From contig NZ_QKNW01000001.1 in the NCBI RefSeq assembly GCF_009663395.1, positions 2,294,001 through 2,358,000 of the forward strand: a stretch of 64,000 bases of DNA, read 5' to 3'. Within the stretch, counting starts at the first letter, position 1; every line of letters begins with the position of its first letter. This DNA comes from Halosegnis longus (GTDB lineage: Archaea; Halobacteriota; Halobacteria; Halobacteriales; Haloarculaceae). The notes under the pieces were generated by a model. The model ran no database searches. It was not told where the DNA came from and saw only the letters and a list, made by a program, of their open reading frames with translations. Shown in pieces: positions 28,461 to 36,918 of the stretch. The position numbers were made by a program, and so were the translations under genes.

Positions 28461-28809
28461 AAATCGATTCCTGTAGTTCTGTAGAATGCTGAGGCACGTG
28501 CGGGTTGTATAAGACAACTACAAAAGCGTTACTGGTAGCATATCGTGGAAAGACGCTATCAACTGTCGCTGTTCCAACAGCATCGAGCAGCCAACTCATG
28601 AGAACAACCTCGGAAAGGAGTGAGTTCCCCTGTTGACTACATCCTCCGTATCTCGCACGCCGATCATATCAGTTCTTAATCATTTCAACAGAGTTAACTG
28701 GTATGTAAATGTTTGACCCCTCCCGGGTGGGTGAACTAGTGATTATCATCCCCCTACAAAGTGGAGTTGCAATGGCAGCACAGGACAAATCCGGTTTCGA
28801 GAAGGCTGA

Positions 28810-29000
28810 ATCGCCACAAATGGTGACGACCTCGATGACGATGCTGTCTGGATTGAACGTCCCGATGAGGGTGAGTCGGTTCAGGGCATCCTTCTCGACC
28901 GAACTCCCGAGGCGGGTGACTACGATTCGGCGCTGGACAAACTCCGTCGCACCGACGATCACGCCGAAGATGAAGGCCCAGTCGTGATGATGTGGAGATC
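28810..29000 (+). pseudogene. Fragment of an acidic haloarchaeal protein
   Basis: After a TGA at 28807-28809 the frame reads NGDDLDDDAVWIERPDEG, then SVQGILLDRTPEAGDYDSAL and DEGPVVMMWRSS, which has strongly haloarchaeal composition but no start and no natural end; it runs into the 3' end of the opposing kinase gene. It looks like the middle of a lost gene. Family not recognised. The rest of 28459-29073 shows nothing else. Confidence 0.4.
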
Positions 29001-29073
29001 GTCGGCAGGCGCGATGTTGTATCGGGGTGTGTACCCGCTGTCTGTTTTGAGTAACAATGGCGACCAGTCGAGG

Positions 29074-31236
29074 CTACGAGTTGGTGATCTCGAATCGGAC
29101 TCCATCGAGGTCCGCACCGTCTTTGATACGAATCGCCCACCCGTGGGCGAGCACGATCTGACGAACACTCGCCATCCCCATCCCGATACCTTCTTGACCG
29201 TTCTTTGTCGAGAACCCCGGTGTAAAAATTCGGTCCCGGAGTTCCGGATCAATACCGGGGCCGCTATCCTCGTAATAGAACCCGGATTCGAACTCTCCCA
29301 TCTGAATCACAACGTCGTCGGGCCCATGTTCGATTGAATTGCCCACGAGGTTCTCGAGCACCCGCTGGAGTGCATCGGTATCAGCCTCAATCTGTGTTCC
29401 TTCTTCCACCGTTACCGAGGCCGTCTGTGGCGGATCGACGGCAGTCCAAACGTCATCGATTATGGATGCTAACTCGATGCGTTCCGTCTCCGAAACGATT
29501 TCTCCCGTTCGAAGCGTCGTCACGAAATCATCGCGTAACTCGTCAACGCGGTCGATCGCTTCAGCGGCCTTTCTCACGTGCTCCATCTCCCCCGTTTGGA
29601 GAGCCAATTCCAAGCGTCCCTGGACTGTCGAAATCGGGCTTTGGAGGTCATGTGAAACGAAGCTTGCGAATTCATCGAACTGCTCGTTGCGTCGCTTCAA
29701 TTCGCGTTCTCGGCGCCGTCGTTGTGTTACATCCTTTGCAGAGACGATAATACGAGAGACTGCCCCATCATCGTCCATAACTGGCCGGAAATTCCCTTCG
29801 ACAGTGGCCTTTCCGCCGTCTTCTGTCGGATGGTCGGCCTCGTACTCGACGTACTCGCCGTCGGCAGCTTCAGCAACCCACTGTTTGATCGCTGCTCGAT
29901 AATCTTCAGTCCACCATGGCGTTTCCCAGAACGGGTCGCCGACGATATCTTCTCGTGAGACGTCGACGTATTCGAGCGCTTTCTCGTTTACGTCCTTGAC
30001 CGTACCATCGGTGTCAAGAAGACCGACGAGGAGGTTTGGGTCGTTAAAAACCGCCTCAAATTGGTGTTCCTGTTCGCGCAAACTCTGTTCACGCTGCTTC
30101 AATTCGGAGATATTCCGTCCTTCTGGAATAAGTAATGTGACATCGCCGTCGTCGTTGGTTATCGGTCGAACGGAGAAGTCGATGAAAGCTTCTCCGTCAG
30201 TCCCTTGAATCTTAATCTCATCGCGGAACAGCTCACCGTCTCGTGCTGTTTCGACTGCCTCGCGAACCACATCCCGAGCTTGCTGGCCTGATTGGAACCA
30301 CTCTGCTTCCCACAGTGGCATCCCAACGACCTCGTCACGTTCGACGCCTGCGAACGAGAGTGCCGCCTCGTTAGCTTCGATGACCGTTCCGTCTGGTTGG
30401 AGGAGACCCGTCAACTGATAGGTGTTGTTGAAGATAGCCTCGAAGCGACGCTCACGACGTTTGGATTCTGTAATGTCCGTGATGAACCCCTCAAGCGCGA
30501 TAATCTCGCCATCGGAATCCGTGACGTTTCGGCCACGCTCCCACACCCATTTTATCTGGCCGTCTTCTGTTTTGATCCGATACGTTAGCTCGAACGGCTC
30601 GCCATCTTCAATTGCCCCCTGAACGTCATCCCAGACTTTTGCCCGGTCGTTTGGATGAATCACGTCTTCACCCCATGAGACAGCCCCCGATTCGATTGTG
30701 TCAGGAGAGTACCCAACGAGCTTTTCGCACTCGCCGGCGACCTCGCTCATCGGCCACCCCGGTTCGTTTTGACATCGATAAATCAGCCCGGGAACGTTAT
30801 TTATGATTGTTTCGAGCCGACGCTTCTGCTCTTTGACAGCTTCTTGTGACTGCTGGCGTTCAACAGCGTTTTCGATACGATTCGCGAGTATTGCGTACTG
30901 GTCAGTGCCACTCTCTTTTTGCAGGTAATCCGTGACACCTGCCGAGATAGCATCGCTTGCGACTTCCTCAGAGCCCTTGCCAGTAAAGAGGATAAAGGGC
31001 AAGTCGGGATACTCGTCACGGACTAATTCGAGCAACTCGATCCCTGTCATTGAGGGCATGTCGTGGTCTGAGACGATACAATCGAGATCTCCGTTCCGAA
31101 TCCGTTCAAGCCCGTCTGTTGCTCGCGTTTCAGTGACCACGTCAAAGTAGTCACACTCGCGTTCTAGAAAATTGGACGTCAGACTCGCAAAATCCGGCTC
31201 ATCATCAATATGAAGAACTCGAACAGAGCCAGCCAT
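29074..31236 (-). CDS. REC-PAS-PAS-PAS histidine kinase
   Basis: 720 residues, soluble. Receiver (1-125; DDE at 16-18 region, phospho-Asp in VSDHDMPSM, K in LQKE), three PAS domains (about 140-260, 265-385, 395-515; the first has the Trp-rich PAS_3 look WVWERGRNVTD), then HisKA with SHDLQSPIS and HATPase_c with ENLVGNSIEHG, EDSGPGI and GIGMGMA. Catalytic motifs are intact. Same architecture class as the kinase at 876-3524 but with a more divergent H-box and lower GC, which suggests separate acquisition. No output regulator is adjacent. Confidence 0.92.
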   Translation of the reverse strand: MAGSVRVLHIDDEPDFASLTSNFLERECDYFDVVTETRATDGLERIRNGDLDCIVSDHDMPSMTGIELLELVRDEYPDLPFILFTGKGSEEVASDAISAGVTDYLQKESGTDQYAILANRIENAVERQQSQEAVKEQKRRLETIINNVPGLIYRCQNEPGWPMSEVAGECEKLVGYSPDTIESGAVSWGEDVIHPNDRAKVWDDVQGAIEDGEPFELTYRIKTEDGQIKWVWERGRNVTDSDGEIIALEGFITDITESKRRERRFEAIFNNTYQLTGLLQPDGTVIEANEAALSFAGVERDEVVGMPLWEAEWFQSGQQARDVVREAVETARDGELFRDEIKIQGTDGEAFIDFSVRPITNDDGDVTLLIPEGRNISELKQREQSLREQEHQFEAVFNDPNLLVGLLDTDGTVKDVNEKALEYVDVSREDIVGDPFWETPWWTEDYRAAIKQWVAEAADGEYVEYEADHPTEDGGKATVEGNFRPVMDDDGAVSRIIVSAKDVTQRRRRERELKRRNEQFDEFASFVSHDLQSPISTVQGRLELALQTGEMEHVRKAAEAIDRVDELRDDFVTTLRTGEIVSETERIELASIIDDVWTAVDPPQTASVTVEEGTQIEADTDALQRVLENLVGNSIEHGPDDVVIQMGEFESGFYYEDSGPGIDPELRDRIFTPGFSTKNGQEGIGMGMASVRQIVLAHGWAIRIKDGADLDGVRFEITNS

Positions 31237-31360
31237 ACTTCGACTATCTGAGATAGAGGATAAAAGAGGTTACCATGAACCTTCTCTCTCTTTTTCAATA
31301 CTGCTATTTAATATTGGATTAGGCACCCAACAGTCGTGGGTTTGATCTATACTGCTGTGA

Positions 31361-31552
31361 CTACGTGGTTGTCGAATGGCAACCTCCCCGCTGAGCGAGT
31401 TCGAGGTCGTCGGTCACGTCTCGGACAGTCGCCTCGCCCTCCCGAGCGAGGTACGCGTACAGCTGGGAAAGCTGTGGCTCCTCAAGGGGGTCCGCGACCG
31501 AGGGGAAGTCCCGGACAATGTCGCCGTCGGCGTGGTTTGCGGTGCGTGACAT
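31361..31552 (-). pseudogene. Truncated HTH regulator (DUF7437-like N-terminus)
   Basis: 63 residues beginning MSRTANHADGDIVRDF, then LEEPQLSQLYAYLAREGEAT and VRDVTDDLELAQ, the N-terminal wing of a haloarchaeal HTH family I recall as DUF7437. After LELAQ the sense is lost (RGGCHSTTT) and the gene ends, so about two thirds of the normal protein is missing. Relatives often sit beside PIN toxins or insertion sequences. Confidence 0.6.
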
Positions 31553-31733
31553 GAACCGTTCTTGATTACAGTGAAACAGTAAACATTGTTTGGGATCGCT
31601 CTACCGACGTCGAGTATCGTGACCAATTGAGGTACTGTGGCCGCAGAAAGTGCTACGGTGCTGATAACTATCGGACTAGAGTTGATTCCCAGTAGGATAC
31701 GTAGTTGGTCAACTGGTTTGTCACGTCTTCGGA

Positions 31734-31877
31734 ATGTTCGTCGACGAGCCGATGACCGTCGACGAACTGGCCGCGAAACTAGAGTTGGATGATGAAGAGG
31801 TTCACGACCGGATTGTGTATCTCTCAACGTTCGACCGGGTCAGTCGGGATGGCGACACAGTCCGTCACGTGGACTAG
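31734..31877 (+). pseudogene. Small winged-helix fragment
   Basis: 47 codons: MFVDEPMTVDELAAKLELDD then EEVHDRIVYLSTFDRVSRDG. It reads as a helix-turn-helix of the ArsR/winged-helix kind with no clear own start (the frame is open upstream as CHVFG), so it is either a very small regulator or the surviving end of a longer one. The rest of 31237-31979 has no other recognisable gene. Confidence 0.4.
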
Positions 31878-31979
31878 CTCAATCGCTATCCGAGGGAGAG
31901 GAAAGCCACCCTATCGGTGAGCGTTGTCAGCGACCAACATCGGCGACAGACATAGGACGACTCAGCCAGAGTGACATCC

Positions 31980-33422
31980 ATGACAGACCCCGCTGATTAC
32001 CGCGCCGGCCTCCGCACACAACACGAGGAGGTCGACGACAAGGCGCTCCCAGTCGATGGGGCCTTTCCGGACTGGCTGTCCGGTGACCTGATTAGCAACG
32101 GACCGGGACAGTTCGAGGCCGGCGACACGGCGCTGCGCCACTGGTTCGACCCGTTCGCGATGCTCCGCCGCTTCCGGATCACCGACGGCACCGTGACATA
32201 CACCAACCGATTCGTCGAGAGCCGTGACTACGCGTTCGCGCGCGACGAGGGCGGCGTTCGGACCCCGTTTCCGGGAACGCCGCCCGACCGGCCGCTCAGA
32301 ACGCGGCTCCGACAGGTCCTCGACGGGACCTTCCCGGACAACCCCGTTATCGGCGTCCAGCGGTTCGGCGACGAGTACGCGGCAATCACCGAATCACCGA
32401 CGGCGCTGACGTTCGATCCCGACACGCTCGAAACGACCGGCCGGATCGACCTCACCGCGGGACTCGACAGCGACCTGACGCTCGCGCACGTCCACTACGA
32501 CGGCGACGAGGATGCTTTCTACAATATAGGCGTCGAGTACGGCCGCGACACCGTGTACACGCTATTCAAGCGCCCGGGGAACGGCGGCGAACCGACCGCG
32601 CTGACGCGACTGCGCTTCGATGAGGCGCCGTACATTCACTCATTTGCCGTAACCGACCGATACGCCGTAGTCACGGTGAACGCGTTCGGGCTCGACACTG
32701 GCCAGCTGCTCAAGGGGACGGTGACGAGGGAGACGTTCCTTGATGCGTTCCGGCCGCTCGACGCGCCGTTGCGGTTCGTCGTTCTCGACCGGTCGACTGG
32801 AGAGCACGTAACGACCGCGTCGGCGCCGCCGGCGTTCGTCTACCATCATGCGAACGCATACGAGCGCGACGGGGAGATCGTCGTCGATTTGGTGGCCTTC
32901 GACGACGAGCGGGCGGTCACCGGACTCGCGCTCTCGAACCTCCGGAGCGACACCCCCGACCTGCCTCGCGGCGACCTGCGCCGGTACAGCGTCGCGCTGT
33001 CCGATGGCGAGGTCGCATCGGAGACGCTGTATCAGGGGCCCGTCGAGTTCCCGACGATCAACTACCGGGCGGTGAACGGCCGGCACTACCGGTATGTCTA
33101 TCTCGCTGAGACGGACGGCAGCTCAAGTCTCCCGACGGGCATCACAAAGGTCGATGTCGAGGCGGGGACCGTCCGGCAGTGGCGCGAATCGGGCACCCAC
33201 CCAGGCGAGCCGCTGTTCGTGCCGTCGCCGGACACGGACGACGAGGATGACGGCATCATTCTCTCGGTCGTGTTGAACCCCGAAGCCGACCGCTCTCAGC
33301 TCGTCTGTCTGGATGCCACTACGCTGAGCGAGCTGGGCCGAGCACATCTTCCCCACCGGCTCCCCTTCGGATTCCACGGGCAGTTCTACGGGCCCGGCGC
33401 TCCGGGGCGGAGCATGGCCTGA
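31980..33422 (+). CDS. Carotenoid oxygenase family protein
   Basis: 480 residues from the ATG at 31980. Iron-ligand histidines fit the family: LAHVHYD (about H172), PYIHSFAVT (H220), VYHHANAYE (H289/290) and GFHGQFY (near 468), spaced along a seven-bladed propeller. Such enzymes split carotenoid double bonds; in haloarchaea this may give retinal or apocarotenals, but Brp/Blh is the usual retinal enzyme. No rhodopsin gene is in the window. Its GC content is much higher than its neighbours, hinting at different origin from the surrounding decayed DNA. Confidence 0.92.
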   Translation: MTDPADYRAGLRTQHEEVDDKALPVDGAFPDWLSGDLISNGPGQFEAGDTALRHWFDPFAMLRRFRITDGTVTYTNRFVESRDYAFARDEGGVRTPFPGTPPDRPLRTRLRQVLDGTFPDNPVIGVQRFGDEYAAITESPTALTFDPDTLETTGRIDLTAGLDSDLTLAHVHYDGDEDAFYNIGVEYGRDTVYTLFKRPGNGGEPTALTRLRFDEAPYIHSFAVTDRYAVVTVNAFGLDTGQLLKGTVTRETFLDAFRPLDAPLRFVVLDRSTGEHVTTASAPPAFVYHHANAYERDGEIVVDLVAFDDERAVTGLALSNLRSDTPDLPRGDLRRYSVALSDGEVASETLYQGPVEFPTINYRAVNGRHYRYVYLAETDGSSSLPTGITKVDVEAGTVRQWRESGTHPGEPLFVPSPDTDDEDDGIILSVVLNPEADRSQLVCLDATTLSELGRAHLPHRLPFGFHGQFYGPGAPGRSMA

Positions 33423-33611
33423 GCGTCGCTCCCAGGGAAGCGTGTTCGGACTGCGGGGTCGCCTCTTGGGAGGCACCGGCACTATCGAAGCGCAAGCCTG
33501 GGGTGGAGGCTCGTCGTAATAAGTGGGTAGTGGCGTGACCGGCTTACCTCGTCCCGATGCGTGGACGCGGTTACCCAGCCGTATTTACGAATTCGGCGAC
33601 ATATAGCGTGT

Positions 33612-34031
33612 GTGAATCGGCGTTCCCTGCTTGTGGCCCTCGCTCCCGGGCTTGCTGGCTGCTCGCTCGCACCAAGTGGCCCCTCAACGGAGTCTTACCC
33701 GACCAGTGCTCCGAACATCTTCGCTTCCTTCGATTGGGACTCCGACCAGTCTGCACTCATCGTGACATTCGACCGTGGTAATCCCGTGACGCCTGAGAAC
33801 ACCGGGCGACTTGTCGTAGTCACACCAGATGCCGATGGCGTTGAAACGGTGTGGGTCGACCGGGGCGATACCGACACAGCCGCGGCGTTTCCACTCACCC
33901 CCGGAGCGACGCTCCGTCACGAGATTCCAAGCCCAGCGACGACTCGTGTGGTCTGGGAGGGCCCAGAGCAGCACACCCGGATGGTCGGAGGGTGGCAGCC
34001 GGCGACGACTGCTTCAGCGGGTGCCGAATGA
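33612..34031 (+). CDS. Small exported lipoprotein
   Basis: 139 residues from a GTG at 33612: NRRSLLVALAPGLAGCSLAP is a signal with lipobox LAGC. The mature part is a small beta-rich domain (LIVTFDRGNPVTPENTGRLV, VVWEGPEQHTRM) resembling the haloarchaeal proteins with an immunoglobulin-like fold that bind nothing known. The stop overlaps the next ATG (ATGA), so the two products are probably made together. The frame is open upstream but those residues would precede the signal. Confidence 0.7.
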   Translation: MNRRSLLVALAPGLAGCSLAPSGPSTESYPTSAPNIFASFDWDSDQSALIVTFDRGNPVTPENTGRLVVVTPDADGVETVWVDRGDTDTAAAFPLTPGATLRHEIPSPATTRVVWEGPEQHTRMVGGWQPATTASAGAE

Positions 34032-34972
34032 ACCGCCGGCGGTTCCTCGCCGGAGCAGGGATCGCAACCCTCAGCACGATTACGGGGTACGGTGGGATTC
34101 GGGTTGCGGACATCCGTCCATACGACCCAGCGCTCCCAACGGGTGAGTCACCGCGGGCGCAGATTATCGCGGCAGCTCGACACCGGCATGCCGCCGATCA
34201 CCGCGCCGTCACGAGGGTCCGGGTGCTGGACGACTGGACTGGTGAAGCTCCGTATGCTCTCGATATCCGTCGACTGTGGCACAAACCCTCTCGGCGGCGG
34301 CAGCTCCACACGCTGACGACGTTCGAGACGCCATTGACACGCAGCAACCGTCTCACGGACGTCCCCGACAGAGAGTACATCGCGCCACACCAGACCCTGT
34401 GGGCGCTACTTCACTACAATCGGGTATTCAACGACAACTACGCCCTTCCACTGACGAACGTCCGGTACATCACCGACGGAGCCGTCATCTATGACCACGA
34501 CGAACCAACTCCGGCTGGGAACACCGTACGCGTGTCGGACGAACAGAGCGGACGGTTCGTCAGTGGTGACTACGAGCGGGCCTCCGAACCGGTCCGTCGT
34601 GACCTCATCCGTCCCCACCGGACCGACTGGACGCGAATCGCTGCCGACGAAGCGACCGTCACGTACCGCCTCTCCGGCGCGGACGCATACGCACAGGCCG
34701 TCCCACTACCGTTTGCTCCTATCTCGGGGTTCGGTGACTGCTGGATCGAGGTGACGCTGCATCGTGAGACAGGACGACTCCGACGAATCGTCGACAATCG
34801 TGCCGTGGTCATTGACTTTCAGAATGGAGTTGGTGAATGGTCGTTGACCTATCGCATCGAGACCGAACTCAACCAGTACGGCGACGTACGCGTACGCCGG
34901 CCGACCGGGGACGTTGACGGCGGACTGCAATCGCGTCTGCGAGCACTACTCTTCGATCTGGTGAACTACTGA
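34028..34972 (+). CDS. Tat-exported protein of unknown function
   Basis: 314 residues starting MNRRRFLAGAGIATLSTITG, a twin-arginine signal without a lipobox. The mature part is mixed alpha/beta, with NYALPLTNVRYITDGAVIYD, a central TVTYRLSGADAYAQA and GFGDCWIEVTLHRETGRLRR. Family not recognised; the pattern resembles haloarchaeal exported proteins built of a repeated beta-sheet (DUF7537-like), a comparison from memory only. Coupled to the lipoprotein gene by an ATGA overlap, so they may form a surface complex. Confidence 0.7.
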   Translation: MNRRRFLAGAGIATLSTITGYGGIRVADIRPYDPALPTGESPRAQIIAAARHRHAADHRAVTRVRVLDDWTGEAPYALDIRRLWHKPSRRRQLHTLTTFETPLTRSNRLTDVPDREYIAPHQTLWALLHYNRVFNDNYALPLTNVRYITDGAVIYDHDEPTPAGNTVRVSDEQSGRFVSGDYERASEPVRRDLIRPHRTDWTRIAADEATVTYRLSGADAYAQAVPLPFAPISGFGDCWIEVTLHRETGRLRRIVDNRAVVIDFQNGVGEWSLTYRIETELNQYGDVRVRRPTGDVDGGLQSRLRALLFDLVNY

Positions 34973-35082
34973 GTTCGTAGAAGTCGAAGACGCTGCTGCA
35001 TAGAGCGCGTATATTCAGCACTGTGCCTTATTGAAAGGCTCGTTTGACCTCCCGGCTGTGCTACTGAGACGGTCGGAAAGAT

Positions 35083-35946
35083 CTACGGGTCGTACACCCG
35101 GGTCTCGGAGTCTCCACTTGCCCCCGTTTGAGCCCCGCACTCTGGGCAGAAATCCACACGACCGTATTCGGACAGATTCGCGCCACACCCTGAGCAGCGC
35201 GTACTATCACCACCGGTTCTGTTTATACGTCCAATCGCGATGGTCATATTCATATCATGTACTGTGAAGACACCCAGTTCAGGAACCGTTGTCGCTGTCT
35301 CAACACTGATAGGGCGTTGTGGCCGAACCGTGACTAATGCGGAATCTCCGGCTTGAATGTAGTCCGGATCGTCTACGCCTGCATCACGTATATCGCCGCT
35401 TGACGGATCGAGCTTCCAGTCGATCGACTCGATAGCACAGGCGGTCCGTGACGTGTGAATCTGGAAGTCTGGAGTGTACCCTTCTGTGAGCACAGACGGA
35501 TGCTGCTTCACGGCAATCTGGGCCTGAAATCTCTTGACGACGCTGGGGGGACTATCAGCGGGGCCACCGACATCCCCGCAGTTGAATTCCTCTTTTCTTA
35601 ATCCGCGTATGCCGACGAGCGTGTTGTCGAAAGGTATGTTCTCGGGAATCTTATCCGAATGTTCATTTACACTTTTGATTTTACCGTTGGCATCTGATGG
35701 TTGGAAGACGACTTCATCGCCTACAGAGACAGTCCCGTTGTGGATTTCTACAGACGCGATAGTTCCGATTCCGGGAACACTGTAGATATCTTCAACCACG
35801 AGACGAACAGGATCTGCTCTGGAAACCGACGAATCATCCTCTTGTTGAAGAAACCACTGCTGCTGTACATGGTCCATATCGGAAAAATGGGGCTCTACAG
35901 ACCGCTGAATTCGATTTTTGATATTTCTGTCCTCAAGGTTACCCAT
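35083..35946 (-). CDS. EF1A domain II-III protein without GTPase domain, plus zinc ribbon
   Basis: 287 residues. After about 45 unrecognised residues it reads like EF1A/EF-Tu domain II (RLVVEDIYSVPGIGTIASVE, VSVGDEVVFQP, VGIRGLRKEEFNCGDV) and domain III (FQAQIAVKQHPSVLTEGYTP, ACAIESIDWKLDP, LGVFTVHDMNMTIAIGRI). None of the GTP-binding motifs (GxxxxGKT, DxxG, NKxD) is present, and the length leaves no room for them. The C-terminus carries a zinc ribbon CSGCG...CPECG (about 251-272). In EF1A these barrels hold the tRNA and touch the G domain. Function unknown; a translation-linked adaptor or EF1A mimic is conceivable. Divergent flank to the REC-PAS gene. Confidence 0.85.
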   Translation of the reverse strand: MGNLEDRNIKNRIQRSVEPHFSDMDHVQQQWFLQQEDDSSVSRADPVRLVVEDIYSVPGIGTIASVEIHNGTVSVGDEVVFQPSDANGKIKSVNEHSDKIPENIPFDNTLVGIRGLRKEEFNCGDVGGPADSPPSVVKRFQAQIAVKQHPSVLTEGYTPDFQIHTSRTACAIESIDWKLDPSSGDIRDAGVDDPDYIQAGDSALVTVRPQRPISVETATTVPELGVFTVHDMNMTIAIGRINRTGGDSTRCSGCGANLSEYGRVDFCPECGAQTGASGDSETRVYDP

Positions 35947-36162
35947 TTGAATTACGCATGTGTCATGCTACCACATGCAATTAATTGTTATTCTGTTCGT
36001 TCCTATTTGACTCATCAGATGAAGGGTAGGGAGACGATCCTGCGTACGACCGATTTGAGTTTGAGAGTTACATCGGTGACCGGCTCTCGCTTGACGGTAA
36101 TCTGTTGAGATCCTCGGTCGGGGACACGTGCTCGGAACTGTACTGATTACAGAACCGGTCGC

Positions 36163-36918
36163 TCACACAGATGCGTCAGACTCTTGATCGGCGTCGATAA
36201 CGACGACAGCAAACCCGCCGTTTGGCATTTCCGAGATCGATTTCGACTCCGGAAACTCGGTGTCGTCTGCTCGGAGCCCCGTGCCACTTCCGTGCCACTC
36301 ACCGGATAGCTCTACTGCGGGCAACACTTCTGCACGAATCGTATTTACGTCGCTGTCTGGGTGAAAATCCGTCCACGATGTTCCCACTGCCTCCTCCAGC
36401 GTGTATCCGTACAGGCGCTGGTGGGCTGGATTCGCATACACTAACTCGCCGTCGGGCGAAAACACTGCGATACCCTCTCGCACAGCCTCTAACGCGGCAA
36501 GTCGAAGCTCCGCGAGTTCCTCGGCCTCGGCCCGGTCGATAGCGTTCCGCAGGGTGTTCGACAGCACCTGCACGTGAGATTTACCGTGGTCCTTCTGGAT
36601 GTAGTCGGTGACGCCGGTACTGATTGCTTCGGCGGCCACCTCTTCGCTCCCAAGCCCGGTGTAGAGGAGTACCGGCAGTCGCTCGTCCAGTTCTCGGACG
36701 GCTTGCAGTAATTCGAGCCCGTTCATCTCGGGCATATCGAAGTCAGTGACGAGCGCCTCGATGCTATCGTCGTCCGATTTGACTCGAGCAAGTGCCTCGT
36801 GTGGGTCGTTCGTGGTTTCGTAAACGATATCCGGTGCTACACTGTACATATACGCCTCGATTAGATCGAGAAACTCTACTTCGTCATCGACGTGAAGTAC
36901 ACGGTAAGTCTGAGCCAT
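36163..36918 (-). CDS. Response regulator with single PAS domain
   Basis: 251 residues from the ATG at 36916-36918. Receiver (1-125; DDE triad, phospho-Asp in VTDFDMPEM, K in IQKDHG) followed by one PAS domain (about 140-245, DGELVYANPAHQRLYGYTLEE). No kinase and no DNA-binding part, so it may relay a signal to a partner kinase. Its 5' end overlaps the 3' end of the large Zn-ribbon/wHTH gene by 43 bases; an in-frame TTG 12 bases upstream is a weaker start. Confidence 0.85.
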   Translation of the reverse strand: MAQTYRVLHVDDEVEFLDLIEAYMYSVAPDIVYETTNDPHEALARVKSDDDSIEALVTDFDMPEMNGLELLQAVRELDERLPVLLYTGLGSEEVAAEAISTGVTDYIQKDHGKSHVQVLSNTLRNAIDRAEAEELAELRLAALEAVREGIAVFSPDGELVYANPAHQRLYGYTLEEAVGTSWTDFHPDSDVNTIRAEVLPAVELSGEWHGSGTGLRADDTEFPESKSISEMPNGGFAVVVIDADQESDASV

